Below are positions 18,168 through 27,585 of a stretch of DNA of 64,000 bases, in pieces (the stretch's first letter is position 1; each line of letters starts with the position of its first letter). Below the pieces are notes generated by a model. The model was not told the origin of the DNA, did no database searches, and saw only the letters and a program-made list of their open reading frames with translations. Position numbers and translations under genes: made by a program. The DNA is from Bacillus sp. PK3_68 (GTDB lineage: Bacteria; Bacillota; Bacilli; Bacillales; Domibacillaceae), in NCBI RefSeq assembly GCF_003600835.1, contig NZ_NQYC01000001.1, positions 1,116,001 through 1,180,000 on the forward strand, written 5' to 3'.

Positions 18168-19031
18168 TTATTTAACAGCCTGCTTTGCTTTTTGCTTCGC
18201 TGACTGTACTGTGTTGTAAAGCAGCATGGTAATTGTCATCGGCCCTACCCCGCCTGGTACAGGCGTAATAGCACCAGCTATTTCTTTCGCACTTTCAAAG
18301 TCCACATCGCCGCATAGCTTGCCGTTTTCATCCCGGTTCATGCCGACATCAATAACGATTGCTCCCGGCTTGAAGTCATCTTTTTTCAAGAATTTTGCTT
18401 TTCCAACTGCAGCAATCACTACATCCGCCCGCTTGGTAAAAGCGGACAGATCCTTTGTTCTTGAATGACAAACAGTGACCGTTGCGCTTTCTTTTAACGA
18501 CAGAAGAGCTGCCGGTTTGCCGACAATATTGCTCCGGCCAACGACAACGACATGCTTGCCTTCTAAAGAAATATTTTCCCTTTCAAGCATTTTAATAATG
18601 CCATACGGAGTACACGAATAAAATGCTTCTTTGCCAATCGCCATTTTCCCTACGTTTACTGGGTGAAAACCATCTACATCTTTTTCCGGAGAGATTGCAT
18701 CAATCACTTTGTCCTCGGATAGATGTGCCGGCAAAGGCAGCTGGACGAGAATTCCGTGGATAGCCGGATCTTCATTAAGCTCTGCTACCTTTTGCAAAAG
18801 CGCTTCTTCTGACAAATCTGCCGGATAGCGGTAAATCTCAGAATGAATGCCTACTTCAGCGCAAGCCTTTTCTTTGTTGCGCACATATGTATGGGAGGCT
18901 TGATCTTCCCCAACCAATATAACGGCCAATCCCGGTGTTATTCTCTTTTCCTTCAGTTCTGCAATCTCTTTCTTTAACTCAGTACGAATATCGCCTGCAA
19001 TTGCTTTGCCGTCGATAATAGCTGCTGTCAT
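18168..19031 (-). CDS. folD: Bifunctional methylene-THF dehydrogenase / methenyl-THF cyclohydrolase
   Basis: This enzyme interconverts 5,10-methylene-, methenyl- and 10-formyl-tetrahydrofolate with NADP. The 287 residues contain the substrate motif [11 protein letters not shown] with the catalytic lysine, the second signature [17 protein letters not shown], the Rossmann motif [13 protein letters not shown] and the C-terminal [15 protein letters not shown]. The ATG at 19031 follows AAGGGAGAAG; the in-frame upstream extension has no ribosome site. It connects one-carbon units made by the glycine cleavage operon at 37-41 kb with formate-level folates. Confidence 0.97.
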   Translation of the reverse strand: MTAAIIDGKAIAGDIRTELKKEIAELKEKRITPGLAVILVGEDQASHTYVRNKEKACAEVGIHSEIYRYPADLSEEALLQKVAELNEDPAIHGILVQLPLPAHLSEDKVIDAISPEKDVDGFHPVNVGKMAIGKEAFYSCTPYGIIKMLERENISLEGKHVVVVGRSNIVGKPAALLSLKESATVTVCHSRTKDLSAFTKRADVVIAAVGKAKFLKKDDFKPGAIVIDVGMNRDENGKLCGDVDFESAKEIAGAITPVPGGVGPMTITMLLYNTVQSAKQKAKQAVK

Positions 19032-19059
19032 TGTTCTTCTCCCTTCGCTCTCCACTAAA

Positions 19060-19455
19060 TCATAAAGTTTCTTTTACTCTTGATAGCACACCATTAATAA
19101 ATTTGCCTGATTGCTCATCACTAAATTGTTTGGCCAATTCGATGGCTTCATTAATAGTTACTTTCTCTGGTACATCATTTTCATACTTCATTTCGAATAC
19201 GGCAAGCCGTAGAATGTTCCGGTCCACTCTCGCTAAGCGATCAAAGGACCATTTTTCTAAATGGGCTTTGATGATTGCATCAATTTCTTCCAGGTGCTCA
19301 AAAGTCCCTTTTACACTTTTGCTCAAATATTCATCAGCCGGCTCTTCTTCTAAAACATTCTTGATCGCTTCTTCCGGTTCTGCGCCGCTTACATCCATTT
19401 GGTAAAGTGCCTGCAGGCTCTTCTCACGTGCTGTACGTCTTTTCATGTATTTCAA
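19060..19455 (-). CDS. nusB: Transcription antitermination factor NusB
   Basis: This RNA-binding factor joins NusE (S10) at boxA of rRNA operons to prevent termination. The 131-residue all-helical protein has the N-terminal [16 protein letters not shown] and the C-terminal [29 protein letters not shown] split across two conserved helices. Full length, 28 bases upstream of folD and after yqhY, as in B. subtilis. Confidence 0.96.
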   Translation of the reverse strand: MKYMKRRTAREKSLQALYQMDVSGAEPEEAIKNVLEEEPADEYLSKSVKGTFEHLEEIDAIIKAHLEKWSFDRLARVDRNILRLAVFEMKYENDVPEKVTINEAIELAKQFSDEQSGKFINGVLSRVKETL

Positions 19456-19545
19456 GCTCCTTTATTTGGCCTTTTTCTGCATTATAAAAAGATAATAGCA
19501 CATATTCAAACGAAGTCACATCTTCTTCTGAAAAAACCTGCCTAT

Positions 19546-19582
19546 AGAAAAAACCAAAGGGGAAAAGCCCTTTGGTTTTTTG
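19546..19582 (-). terminator. Terminator of the acc-yqhY unit
   Basis: The AACCAAAGG / CCTTTGGTT stem just after the yqhY stop has A and T tracts on both sides; on the minus strand it ends the accB-accC-yqhY transcript. Confidence 0.85.
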
Positions 19583-19583
19583 T

Positions 19584-20015
19584 TTACACCTCTGAAGCGA
19601 AATCGCTTTCAGTGTTTTTTGTGTCCTTTGTATCAAATTGGACACCAACTACGTGAATGTTTACTTCTTCCGCTTCTAACGCAGTCATATTCAATAATGC
19701 CTGTCGAATACCGTCTTGGATCTTTTGAGCAACCCCTGGAATAGAAACGCCAAATGCGATGACACAATATACATCGATTTTAATTCCCTCTTCCGTTAAG
19801 TCAACACGGACACCTTTCCCGTGGTTTTTCTTGCCGAGGCGCTCTACTACGCCAGATGCAAAGCTGCCGCGCATTTTTTCCACGCCGTCCACTTCCGATG
19901 CAGCAATACCAGCAATGACCTCAATCACTTCCGGTGCAATCTCAATTCTACCAAGACCGTTGTCTCCGTTGCTCATTTCTAATACTTGATTAGCTGTTTG
20001 ATTGCTTTCTGCCAT
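19584..20015 (-). CDS. yqhY: Asp23/Gls24 envelope stress response family protein YqhY
   Basis: This 143-residue protein of the Asp23/Gls24 family is genetically linked to acetyl-CoA carboxylase in Firmicutes, where loss of YqhY disturbs malonyl-CoA homeostasis. The family core is visible: GRIEIAPEVIEVIAGIAASEVDGV, then GVRVDLTEEGIKIDVYCVIAFGVSIP and VAQKIQDGIRQALLNMTALE. No membrane segment is seen. It starts 3 bases after the accC stop, so co-translation with AccC is likely. The biochemical role is unknown. Confidence 0.93.
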   Translation of the reverse strand: MAESNQTANQVLEMSNGDNGLGRIEIAPEVIEVIAGIAASEVDGVEKMRGSFASGVVERLGKKNHGKGVRVDLTEEGIKIDVYCVIAFGVSIPGVAQKIQDGIRQALLNMTALEAEEVNIHVVGVQFDTKDTKNTESDFASEV

Positions 20016-20018
20016 TTT

Positions 20019-21377
20019 TTACACCTCCGTCTTCATTACATCATATTTCTCGAGGAACTTTGTGTTGAATTCTCCACCAACGAATTGCTCATGCTCAAGC
20101 AATCTTAAGTGGAACGGGATAGTTGTATGAATGCCTTCAATCACAAATTCACTTAATGCTCTTTTCATGCGGGCGATAGCTTCTTCACGTGTTGCTCCAT
20201 ATGTGATTAATTTAGCAATCATAGAATCATAATACGGTGGAATCATATAGCCTGGATAAGCGGCTGAATCCACGCGGACACCAAAGCCTCCTGGCGGCAT
20301 ATAGTCTGTAATTCTTCCTGGAGAAGGCATAAAGTTTTTCTCTGGGTTTTCCGCATTTATACGGCATTCAATAGACCAGCCCGTAAATTCTACATCTTCC
20401 TGAGTGAAGGACAACTCTTCTCCAGAGGCAATCCGGATTTGTTCTTTAATCAAGTCCACACCAGTTACCATTTCTGTCACCGGATGCTCTACTTGAATCC
20501 TGGTGTTCATCTCCATGAAATAAAACTTTCTTTCATGGTAATCATAAATAAACTCGACTGTTCCTGCTCCTGTGTACTCGACAGCTTGCGCAGCTTTAAC
20601 AGCAGCATTCCCCATTTCTTCTCGGGTCTTTTCATCCAGTGCTGGCGAAGGAGTTTCTTCCAGCAACTTTTGCATGCGGCGCTGAATCGTACAGTCACGC
20701 TCTCCCAAATGGAGAACATGCCCATGTGTATCAGCAAGCACTTGAATTTCAACATGACGAAAATCCTCAATGAACTTCTCTAAATATACTCCTGGATTTC
20801 CAAAGGCCGTAGCCGCTTCCTGCTGCGTCATATTAATGCCTTTTTTCAATTCTTCTTCATCCCGCGCTACACGAATGCCTTTTCCGCCGCCGCCTGCCGT
20901 TGCTTTGATGATGACAGGGTAGCCGATCTCAGCAGCAGTCGAAAGACCGTCTTCAATCGATTGAATAATCCCATTAGACCCCGGCACAATTGGCACTCCG
21001 GCTTTCTTCATCGTCTCACGGGCTACGTCTTTCGTTCCCATCTGTGTAATAGCTTCCGGTGACGGGCCAACGAAAACAATGTTACATTCGCGGCATAGCT
21101 CGGCAAAGTCAGCATTTTCTGCCAAAAAGCCGTAACCTGGGTGAATGGCATCGCAATTCGTCAGCTTGGCCACACTAACAATGTTTGTAAAATTTAAGTA
21201 ACTGTCCTTAGAAGCCGTCGGTCCAATACAGTACGCTTCATCAGCGAGCTGGACATGGAGAGCTTCTCTATCGGCCTCGGAATAAACAGCGACTGTTTCC
21301 ACGTCGAGTTCTTTGCAGGCACGGATGATCCGCACTGCGATCTCGCCGCGGTTGGCAATCAATAGTTTGTTAATCAT
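20019..21377 (-). CDS. accC: Biotin carboxylase subunit of acetyl-CoA carboxylase
   Basis: This ATP-grasp enzyme carboxylates the biotin on AccB, the first half-reaction of malonyl-CoA synthesis. The 452 residues contain the N-domain [14 protein letters not shown], the glycine-rich ATP lid [10 protein letters not shown], the catalytic segment [16 protein letters not shown] and the C-domain signature ECRINAENP. It follows accB by 16 bases. The start ATG at 21377 is preceded by GGGAGAGAACGG. No missing residues. Confidence 0.98.
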   Translation of the reverse strand: MINKLLIANRGEIAVRIIRACKELDVETVAVYSEADREALHVQLADEAYCIGPTASKDSYLNFTNIVSVAKLTNCDAIHPGYGFLAENADFAELCRECNIVFVGPSPEAITQMGTKDVARETMKKAGVPIVPGSNGIIQSIEDGLSTAAEIGYPVIIKATAGGGGKGIRVARDEEELKKGINMTQQEAATAFGNPGVYLEKFIEDFRHVEIQVLADTHGHVLHLGERDCTIQRRMQKLLEETPSPALDEKTREEMGNAAVKAAQAVEYTGAGTVEFIYDYHERKFYFMEMNTRIQVEHPVTEMVTGVDLIKEQIRIASGEELSFTQEDVEFTGWSIECRINAENPEKNFMPSPGRITDYMPPGGFGVRVDSAAYPGYMIPPYYDSMIAKLITYGATREEAIARMKRALSEFVIEGIHTTIPFHLRLLEHEQFVGGEFNTKFLEKYDVMKTEV

Positions 21378-21393
21378 TCCGTTCTCTCCCTTA

Positions 21394-21900
21394 TTAAGGT
21401 TTCACTAAAAATAACGGCTGGCCATACTCGACCAGCTGGCCGTCTTTTACAAGAACCTCTACAATTTCTCCATCTACTTCCGCTTCAATTTCATTAAAGA
21501 GTTTCATTGCTTCTACGATGCATACGACTGTGTCTGCCGAAACTTTCGAGCCTGCTTTTACGTATGGGTCTGCATCTGGAGAAGGTGATTCATAGAATGT
21601 TCCTACCATAGGAGAAGTAATCTTATGTAAATTCTCGTTTGAAGCGGCTGGTTTTGGCGCTTCAGGTGTTGGTGTTTCCTGAACAGCAGCTGGTTCCACT
21701 ACAGCAGGCGCAACCGGTGCCGCTTGTACAGGCGCAGCTTGCACAGGCTCTTGTACAGGTGCTGCCTGCGGTGCAACTGAATATGTAACACCTGAATTTT
21801 TCTTCATTTCTATTTTACTGCCTTCAGATTCAAATACAAACTCTTCAATTGACGATTGATCGACAAGCTTAATCAATTCTCTAATTTCCTGTACTTTCAT
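21394..21900 (-). CDS. accB: Biotin carboxyl carrier protein of acetyl-CoA carboxylase
   Basis: It carries biotin between the carboxylase and carboxyltransferase subunits. The 168 residues show an N-terminal helical region ([17 protein letters not shown]), a flexible proline/alanine linker (about 40-90, [14 protein letters not shown]) and a C-terminal biotinyl domain with the EAMKL motif, biotinylated lysine K133. First gene of an accB-accC-yqhY operon; the ribosome site is AAGGGGTG. Confidence 0.97.
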   Translation of the reverse strand: MKVQEIRELIKLVDQSSIEEFVFESEGSKIEMKKNSGVTYSVAPQAAPVQEPVQAAPVQAAPVAPAVVEPAAVQETPTPEAPKPAASNENLHKITSPMVGTFYESPSPDADPYVKAGSKVSADTVVCIVEAMKLFNEIEAEVDGEIVEVLVKDGQLVEYGQPLFLVKP

Positions 21901-22048
21901 TAATGGACACCCCTTGAAAGATTATGACTAGATACTAACATCTTACGATAATATCTAGTGGAACTTCAACTGAAAAATTAGCTGAAGCTTGTATGGTTCA
22001 TTTTATCCCTTTTTTTATTAAGATGAAATAATAAATCCGGACTTTCAT

Positions 22049-22093
22049 AAAAAAACCCTGTCAGGACAGATGACTACCTGTCCTGACAGGAAT
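22049..22093 (-). terminator. Terminator of the spoIIIA operon
   Basis: A perfect CCTGTCAGGACAG / CTGTCCTGACAGG stem followed by T7 on the minus strand, about 35 bases after the spoIIIAH stop; it separates spoIIIA from accB. Confidence 0.92.
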
Positions 22094-22127
22094 TTCCCTT
22101 AGTCGATAAAAAGTATTCGACCCTCAT

Positions 22128-22718
22128 CTATTTAACTGGCTGGAACTCAACAGCGATCGGCTGCTGCTTGCCAAGCTCGTCCTTCGCCATGCGGATAATT
22201 TCATTTGCAGCCGCTGCTGAATGCTCATTGGACTTTACAGTGATACGAATGTTCTCTCCATCTGCCCGAACGAGCGCATCAGAATATCCTTTAGATTTAA
22301 TCAATGTTTCCAGCACATTTTCCTTTGTAGCTAATTCTGTCAGCTTCTCCATTTCTTCATAAGCTGCATTTTTGTCTTCAGCAGATAAGTCCTTCGACGC
22401 TACTTTTGATGTTAGCTCTTCTTTCATCTTATTGCGGTCATCTTGCATCTCCAGACGAAGCATATCAAACGCTTCATCGCCTGCTGATTCGGTAACGATA
22501 GCTGCCTGCTTATCACCCGCTGTGCTCTTTGCTTCTTGGTCCGTCACTTTACTGCCATCTACTTTTTCTTCCGCCACTTCAGTTGTTATTTGTCCTTCCT
22601 CTACGGGTGAAGCTGTTTCCGGAGATAGCTGTTCGGGCGAAGTAATATAGTAGACCGATAGAACAACAACTAAACTTAGCATTGTCAGCAGCCAGACAGT
22701 TTGTTTTTTTAATAACAT
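22128..22718 (-). CDS. spoIIIAH: Stage III sporulation protein AH
   Basis: This mother-cell protein binds forespore SpoIIQ across the intermembrane space and forms part of the feeding channel. The 196 residues show a single N-terminal membrane segment (about 7-24), an acidic linker and a C-terminal YscJ/FliF-like ring-building domain (about 85-196, containing KSKGYSDALVRADGENIRITVKS in parts). Last gene of spoIIIA; abuts spoIIIAG with no gap. Confidence 0.95.
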   Translation of the reverse strand: MLLKKQTVWLLTMLSLVVVLSVYYITSPEQLSPETASPVEEGQITTEVAEEKVDGSKVTDQEAKSTAGDKQAAIVTESAGDEAFDMLRLEMQDDRNKMKEELTSKVASKDLSAEDKNAAYEEMEKLTELATKENVLETLIKSKGYSDALVRADGENIRITVKSNEHSAAAANEIIRMAKDELGKQQPIAVEFQPVK

Positions 22719-23354
22719 TTAAGCATCCTCCTTTGGTTTTTTCGGCATGACTGCCACACGATGGCTTGGCACATTTAACACCCTGGTTACTGATTCAATG
22801 ATCCATTTTTTCACTTGAATATTTTCGGCCCCTTCCGCTACAACTAGGACGCCACGGATATCAGGTTTTTTCATTTCCTGAATGACGGGTGCTTCCCCTC
22901 CGTCTTTTTTCACCATAACTAAATTTTCGTCCCTTGTTTGGTCAGTAATGGTACGTTCCCCACCTTTCTTATCCTGTTCCTTTGTTTCCTGTGTTTTTAC
23001 AGCTGTATTTTTCTCAAATACCTTTCTCTCGGATGCTTCAATAGTAACTACAACTGTAACATTGCTGACACCAGCGATTTGCTCCAAAGCAGCGGTAAGC
23101 TCCCGCTCATAGATTTTTTCAAAATCTTCCTTTGCAGGCGCTGTTTGTTCATTTCCCTCCTCCTCAGAAGAGTCTTGCGGGAGGACAGCATTTATTTCTC
23201 CCCTATCCTTCAAATCACTTAGAAGCATAAAACTAATACCGATAATGGCGGCAATTGCCATCCATTTTGCTTTGTTCGCTGTTTTCTCCTCTCCGCTTTT
23301 TTTAGATGGGATTAAGGATTGCAGCCACTTAAAGCGGCTTTTACGATCACTCAA
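22719..23354 (-). CDS. spoIIIAG: Stage III sporulation protein AG
   Basis: SpoIIIAG forms a large ring in the mother-cell outer forespore membrane. The 211 residues comprise a basic N-terminus, one membrane segment (about 30-46), and a ring-building domain with an inserted beta-rich part (VTVVVTIEASERKVFEKN; GVLVVAEGAENIQVKKWI). Overlaps the spoIIIAF stop by 8 bases, indicating coupling. Confidence 0.94.
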   Translation of the reverse strand: MSDRKSRFKWLQSLIPSKKSGEEKTANKAKWMAIAAIIGISFMLLSDLKDRGEINAVLPQDSSEEEGNEQTAPAKEDFEKIYERELTAALEQIAGVSNVTVVVTIEASERKVFEKNTAVKTQETKEQDKKGGERTITDQTRDENLVMVKKDGGEAPVIQEMKKPDIRGVLVVAEGAENIQVKKWIIESVTRVLNVPSHRVAVMPKKPKEDA

Positions 23355-23958
23355 GGCTGTCCCCCTCCTCTACCATATGAATATTCAATTGCTCCATCGG
23401 AATATTCCACTTTTTTGAGAGAAAAGAAGCTAGGTTTCTCTCTTCTTTTTGAATGGGCTCTGTTTGTTCGGAAGAGTCAATGCGAACCTCTTTTACATAT
23501 TGACCTTCTGTCTCAGCTGAGAGTGAAGCCATGTATACATCAATGCGTTCAATATTTTTTGGCAAAGAATTCTCCCATTTGCTCACCTGAATATTGATAT
23601 CAACAATCTGCTTATGGAATGTATGCTTCAGTTCATTCTCTACAAGCGCCTGCAGTTGCTGTTCACTCTCTTTTAAAATGAATAGCTCTTTAGAAGACTC
23701 CAAGCTGCTTTGTTTGTTGGCAACAGCTGTAGTTGCCTGTTGATTAGTTATCGTGCTCTCTGCCCACTTTGACAGCTCTTCTTCAATATTCACTGAAAGA
23801 ACCTTCCACAATGGCTGCAGCATTACAAACAGTAAAAGCAATCCAATGACCACCTTTGCATATTGCTGAAAGCGATTGGACGGCATGAGCAAATCCATCA
23901 CAGCAGCCAATAACAGAAAAGCAATGACACTTTCCAGCCAGTCAGTAAAAAAAGCCAT
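23347..23958 (-). CDS. spoIIIAF: Stage III sporulation protein AF
   Basis: This component of the SpoIIIA complex has 203 residues: two N-terminal membrane helices (about 8-24 and 36-55) and a soluble C-terminal domain. The N-terminal ESVIAFLLLAAVMDLLMPSNRFQQYAKVVIGLL is characteristic of the family (read in two parts). Gap of 17 bases to spoIIIAE, overlap with spoIIIAG. Its exact job in the channel is unresolved. Confidence 0.93.
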   Translation of the reverse strand: MAFFTDWLESVIAFLLLAAVMDLLMPSNRFQQYAKVVIGLLLLFVMLQPLWKVLSVNIEEELSKWAESTITNQQATTAVANKQSSLESSKELFILKESEQQLQALVENELKHTFHKQIVDINIQVSKWENSLPKNIERIDVYMASLSAETEGQYVKEVRIDSSEQTEPIQKEERNLASFLSKKWNIPMEQLNIHMVEEGDSLE

Positions 23959-23975
23959 AGGCTTCGTCCCTTTCT

Positions 23976-25172
23976 TCAGCGAATCATCATCGTCACGTTA
24001 CTAGCTGCGACGAGAATGACGATGGATAGCAAAAACATGAAAGAAACAATGACTAATGCAGCAAATACGTAAGTCATATTTTTCCCGATGATCTCAAGAC
24101 ACTCTGTAATCGTTTCGTCACCAAGCGGCTGCAAAACAGCACCAGCAACCTTATATACAATGACAAGAGCAAAGATCTTCAAAGCAGGGAAAGCGACAAT
24201 CACCAGCAAAATTCCCGCTCCTGCAATCCCGACAGTGTTCTTTAACAGCAGGGAAGCACTCATAACCGTATCCGCCGCTTCCGTAAACATCTTTCCAACA
24301 ACCGGGATAAAATTGCCGGCAAAAAACTTTGCCGTTCGAATGGCCAGCCCATCTGCTACCGCTGCGGCCGAGCCTTGAATGGAGACAATGGCCAAATATA
24401 TCGCCATGAAGGCACTCAAAAGCCCAACACTCCAATGACGGAGCAAGTCAGCTAATTTGGTTGCTTTATAATGAGTAGAAAATAAACTGACGACGCTTAG
24501 CAAAGTAGAGAAAAACAATAGTGGAAGTACGACTTTTTGAATGACCAATCCGCTAATATTCATCAGAAATAACAAAAATGGATGAAATACAGTAGCTGAA
24601 ATAGCTCCTCCCGTCGAGGCAAGAAGCGCCAGCAAAACCGGCATGAGTGCCAGCAAAAACTGGATCATTTGATCCACAGCATCCGTGGCGTATTCCATGG
24701 CAAGTCGAAAGCTGTTCAATGCTAGAATAAGAAGTACAATCAGCACAACACTGTAGGCTGTTTTACCTACTGTCCCCTGTTCAAAAGCATTCTGAAGAAT
24801 TTGCAGAAAAACAGAGAAAACCGTTAATAGAATAAGGGTTCCGAGCAACTTTCCATTGGCATATAACTCATGAAAAACGAAGCCTAGCAGACCTTTTGCC
24901 CAAGCACCAATAGAAAAGGCTTGTCCTTCTTTAAAAAGAGCGCTCAGTGGTTGCTGTTCTGTTTCTGGCAGATACTGTCCATATGTTTTCAAGAGCTGAT
25001 CCCAATAGACAGACAGCTCATCCATTCCAAGCTCCCCAAGCTGTTCCTCAGCGACTGCTCCTATATCTTTGCTCCTCTCTTCCTCCGATTCTGCTTGTGT
25101 AGAGGCAGCAGCGGAGAATAAGAGCGCCAGAAAGAGTAAAGCGATTCTTTGCCAGATCCTCACCTTTCTCAC
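23976..25172 (-). CDS. spoIIIAE: Stage III sporulation protein AE
   Basis: This is the largest polytopic membrane component of the SpoIIIA channel. The 398 residues begin with a signal-like segment (about 7-27) and have seven or more hydrophobic segments from about 100 onward. Conserved family stretches include LFHELYANGKLLGTLILL, LALLASTGGAISATVFHP and AKFFAGNFIPVVGKMF. The GTG start at 25172 overlaps the stop of a short ORF in the spacer before it (GTGA), and the gap to spoIIIAD is unusually long. Confidence 0.95.
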   Translation of the reverse strand: MRKVRIWQRIALLFLALLFSAAASTQAESEEERSKDIGAVAEEQLGELGMDELSVYWDQLLKTYGQYLPETEQQPLSALFKEGQAFSIGAWAKGLLGFVFHELYANGKLLGTLILLTVFSVFLQILQNAFEQGTVGKTAYSVVLIVLLILALNSFRLAMEYATDAVDQMIQFLLALMPVLLALLASTGGAISATVFHPFLLFLMNISGLVIQKVVLPLLFFSTLLSVVSLFSTHYKATKLADLLRHWSVGLLSAFMAIYLAIVSIQGSAAAVADGLAIRTAKFFAGNFIPVVGKMFTEAADTVMSASLLLKNTVGIAGAGILLVIVAFPALKIFALVIVYKVAGAVLQPLGDETITECLEIIGKNMTYVFAALVIVSFMFLLSIVILVAASNVTMMIR

Positions 25173-25303
25173 CGCCTTCCCTCGGCTATCTCTTTCCTGC
25201 CTGCCGCTGTTTGTAAATAGCCATGTAGATTGGTCGGCAAATACGAACTCAATCCTCTATCCGCCTCATCGCTTACTTGAAAATCAGGTAACCAATTAGT
25301 CAG
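25169..25303 (-). other. Possible 44-codon ORF in the spoIIIAD-spoIIIAE spacer
   Basis: The frame reads from a CTG at 25303 (8 bases after GGAG) to a TGA that overlaps the spoIIIAE GTG start. Sample text is NWLPDFQVSDEADRGLSSYL. There is no ATG, GTG or TTG start in a good position, so it may be non-coding or a decayed fragment. I do not recognise it. Confidence 0.25.
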
Positions 25304-25331
25304 CTAACATGCTCCGGTTGAGAACTGTCAC

Positions 25332-25731
25332 TTATTTTCCTGGAAGCATCGTTAAAATTGTTTCAATTAAAATTGTTAAAATGGGCACAGCCATCGATAA
25401 AATAATGACCTTGCCTGCCAGCTCCATCTTGGCGGCCAATGCTTCCTGGCCGGCATCTTTTGTAATTTGAGACGCAAACTCAGCAATATAAGAGATACCA
25501 ATAATTTTTAAAATCGTTTCCACATAGACAAACTCGACATCCGCCCGGGCTGCCAGCTTTTTAATCATGAGGATAATTTCCGCAATTCGATCAGCTAAAA
25601 ATAAAAACAGACCGCATCCAACAAACATTACGAGTAAAAAAGCAAAAATCGGCTGCTGTTCTTGCAAGAGAAGAGCCAAAAAAACTGTCACAAGAACAAC
25701 AGCAGCTACTTGGATAATTTCAATGGTTCTC
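25332..25731 (-). CDS. spoIIIAD: Stage III sporulation protein AD (start unclear)
   Basis: This small polytopic membrane protein of the SpoIIIA complex shows the family segments FVYVETILKIIGISYIAEFASQ, TKDAGQEALAAKMELAGK and VPILTILIETIL. The clear reading frame from GTG at 25691 (119 aa) lacks a ribosome site and is about a dozen residues shorter than usual at the N-terminus. In-frame text continues upstream (IIQVAAVVL) to just after GGAGAGGAG near 25733-25741, where only an ATT codon is in frame; a TTG at the right spacing is one base out of frame. Either ATT is the start or one base is missing near 25725. The true start is therefore placed at about 25731. Confidence 0.8.
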
Positions 25732-25739
25732 CTCTCCCA

Positions 25740-25943
25740 TCACTGAAATAAAAAAACTTCTCTAATCTTGTCAAACAATTCCTCTACGATGGAAACAATC
25801 AGAAATAAAATATAGACGAAGCCCAGCAGTGTCACCCATTGGGCATATTCTTTCTTCCCTACCTGTTCTAAAATCGTATGGAGGAATGCCACGACTAAAC
25901 CGACACCGGCAATTTTAAAAATCACTTCCACCTCAATGCCCAT
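25740..25943 (-). CDS. spoIIIAC: Stage III sporulation protein AC
   Basis: This 67-residue protein has two membrane helices (about 6-24 and 37-56) and the family text IFKIAGVGLVVAFLHTILEQ with KKEYAQW. It is related to AD and part of the same membrane complex. Full length; 17 bases after spoIIIAB. Confidence 0.95.
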   Translation of the reverse strand: MGIEVEVIFKIAGVGLVVAFLHTILEQVGKKEYAQWVTLLGFVYILFLIVSIVEELFDKIREVFLFQ

Positions 25944-25960
25944 TTTCTTCCCCCTTTCTG

Positions 25961-26473
25961 CTAAAACAGCAGAAGCACGATTAACAGACCGCCCATAAGA
26001 CTTAAGCTTCTCATCATTTTCCCATACCTTTTTTGCTTCTCACGCGCTTCTTCTTCTTGGCGTTCTAAGTGTTTCAGTGTCACAAGAATCTGTTTTTGCT
26101 CTGTTATACGGTCATGCTTGCCTACCGTTTCTCCAAATTCTAGTAAGATAGATCTCTCACTTTCCAGCAATGCTGTATGGGGCCAAATTTTTGCCAAGCT
26201 TTTCCGCCAGGCTTCCTTGGCGTCTAATTCGGTTGATGTGAGCAGTTCACTGAATAAAGCAAACAGTTCATTTATAGGCGCTGGCAGCCGCTCGGACAAT
26301 TTTCTGGCCGATTCATGCAAAGGGGTAAACCCATATACAATTTCAGCTTCCAACGATTGTAAAGCAGACCGGATTAAACGAATTTGTTTCGGCCTGTCGC
26401 TTAATTTCTTTGATTGCTCCGCGCCAATCCAAATAGAAGCAAACAATATGATCAATGCACCTGCCCACTTCAT
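25961..26473 (-). CDS. spoIIIAB: Stage III sporulation protein AB
   Basis: This 170-residue protein has an N-terminal and a C-terminal membrane helix and a helical cytosolic domain between them; the family is structurally related to GspF-type platform domains. Visible signatures: RPKQIRLIRSALQSLEAEIVYG and FGETVGKHDR. Start overlaps the spoIIIAA stop by 4 bases (ATGA), so AA and AB are translationally coupled. Confidence 0.95.
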   Translation of the reverse strand: MKWAGALIILFASIWIGAEQSKKLSDRPKQIRLIRSALQSLEAEIVYGFTPLHESARKLSERLPAPINELFALFSELLTSTELDAKEAWRKSLAKIWPHTALLESERSILLEFGETVGKHDRITEQKQILVTLKHLERQEEEAREKQKRYGKMMRSLSLMGGLLIVLLLF

Positions 26474-27390
26474 TGAACGGTCCTTGCCGGGGAAGTCAGC
26501 TCCTGGCCCAAATGATCAAGCACTTTAAATGACCGGACTCCTCTCTCGGAAGAAAGCTCGATAAACCGCTCAAATGTTCCGCTTTCTATCATAGCTTTCA
26601 CAATCGGCCGGCGAATCACTTCGGCATAGCTTGAACCGTGAACAGTAGCTATTAATCTAATTCCTGCATTGATCGCTTCCGCTACAGCCTGTCCATCTTC
26701 TGCTCTCCCGATTTCATCCGCCACCAGCACATCTGGGCTCATGGAGCGAATCATCATCATCATTCCTTCCGCTTTTGGACAAGCATCGAGAATATCTGTC
26801 CGCAAGCCAATATCAAGCTGTGGAATCCCTTTTACACAGCCGGCAATTTCCGAACGCTCATCCACAATCCCTACCTTTACTGGTGCAATGTTTCTCTGCT
26901 CCATACCTGTAGCTGCGGTTTTTGCCAAATCTCTGAGCAGAGTAGTTTTTCCCGTTTGTGGCGCTCCAATAATGAGTGTGTTTTTCCATTTCCCATCAAA
27001 AAGCCAGGGGATCAGCGGATGGCAAACACCCGGTTTTTCCCTGGCAATTCTTAAATTAAAGGAAGAAAGATAGCGTAAAGCTTTTACTTTTCCCTCTTCA
27101 AGAATGACCTTTCCCGCCAGGCCAACACGGTGTCCCCCCTCAATGGTTAAATAGCCGCATCTTAATTCTTCATCAAACGCATAAAACGAATGCTGACTTA
27201 ATTTATTGACGAGCGCTTGTCCTTCTTCAAGGGTAACGATGTGAGACAAATGAAAAGGGCGGCCAGCAATAATCTCGAGCGGCTTGCCGATGCGCACCCT
27301 AATTTCTTCAATTTTTCCTTTTAATTCGGATGGCATGGCATTGATTGTCTCTTTTAATGTTTGCGGCAGATAAGCATATACAGTTTCCAT
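26470..27390 (-). CDS. spoIIIAA: Stage III sporulation protein AA (secretion-type ATPase)
   Basis: This ATPase of the type II/IV secretion class powers or assembles the forespore channel. The 306 residues have an N-terminal domain and a RecA-like core with Walker A GAPQTGKTTLL and Walker B VLVADEIGR. The ATG at 27390 follows AAGGAGGAA by 6 bases; an upstream in-frame extension of 12 codons would include the ribosome site and is rejected. First gene of the eight-gene operon, behind a sigma-E promoter. Confidence 0.97.
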   Translation of the reverse strand: METVYAYLPQTLKETINAMPSELKGKIEEIRVRIGKPLEIIAGRPFHLSHIVTLEEGQALVNKLSQHSFYAFDEELRCGYLTIEGGHRVGLAGKVILEEGKVKALRYLSSFNLRIAREKPGVCHPLIPWLFDGKWKNTLIIGAPQTGKTTLLRDLAKTAATGMEQRNIAPVKVGIVDERSEIAGCVKGIPQLDIGLRTDILDACPKAEGMMMMIRSMSPDVLVADEIGRAEDGQAVAEAINAGIRLIATVHGSSYAEVIRRPIVKAMIESGTFERFIELSSERGVRSFKVLDHLGQELTSPARTVQ

Positions 27391-27424
27391 GAACGCTTCC
27401 TCCTTTTTCTCCTCCTTTTTATTC

Positions 27425-27452
27425 AATGTATGTGCCTAATTTCAAGATATGC
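27425..27452 (-). promoter_or_regulatory. Sigma-E promoter of the spoIIIA operon
   Basis: On the minus strand GCATATC (-35) is followed after 13 bases by CATACATT (-10), matching the sigma-E consensus (about KMATATT and CATACAnT). The predicted start is about 30 bases before spoIIIAA. spoIIIA is a known sigma-E operon. Confidence 0.8.
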
Positions 27453-27545
27453 CGACTCCGTTCTATCAAAAGAAAAAATGGCCAGAATCCCTCCGCCATT
27501 TCAACATTTCTTTATTTTTTATCTCTTTTATCATGAATTCTTATA

Positions 27546-27580
27546 TAAAAAAAAGCCGCTCCCTAAAGGAGCGGCTTTCA
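27546..27580 (-). terminator. Terminator of efp
   Basis: The GCCGCTCC / GGAGCGGC stem with A and T tracts lies 6 bases after the efp stop and before the spoIIIA promoter. Confidence 0.88.
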
Positions 27581-27585
27581 TACTA

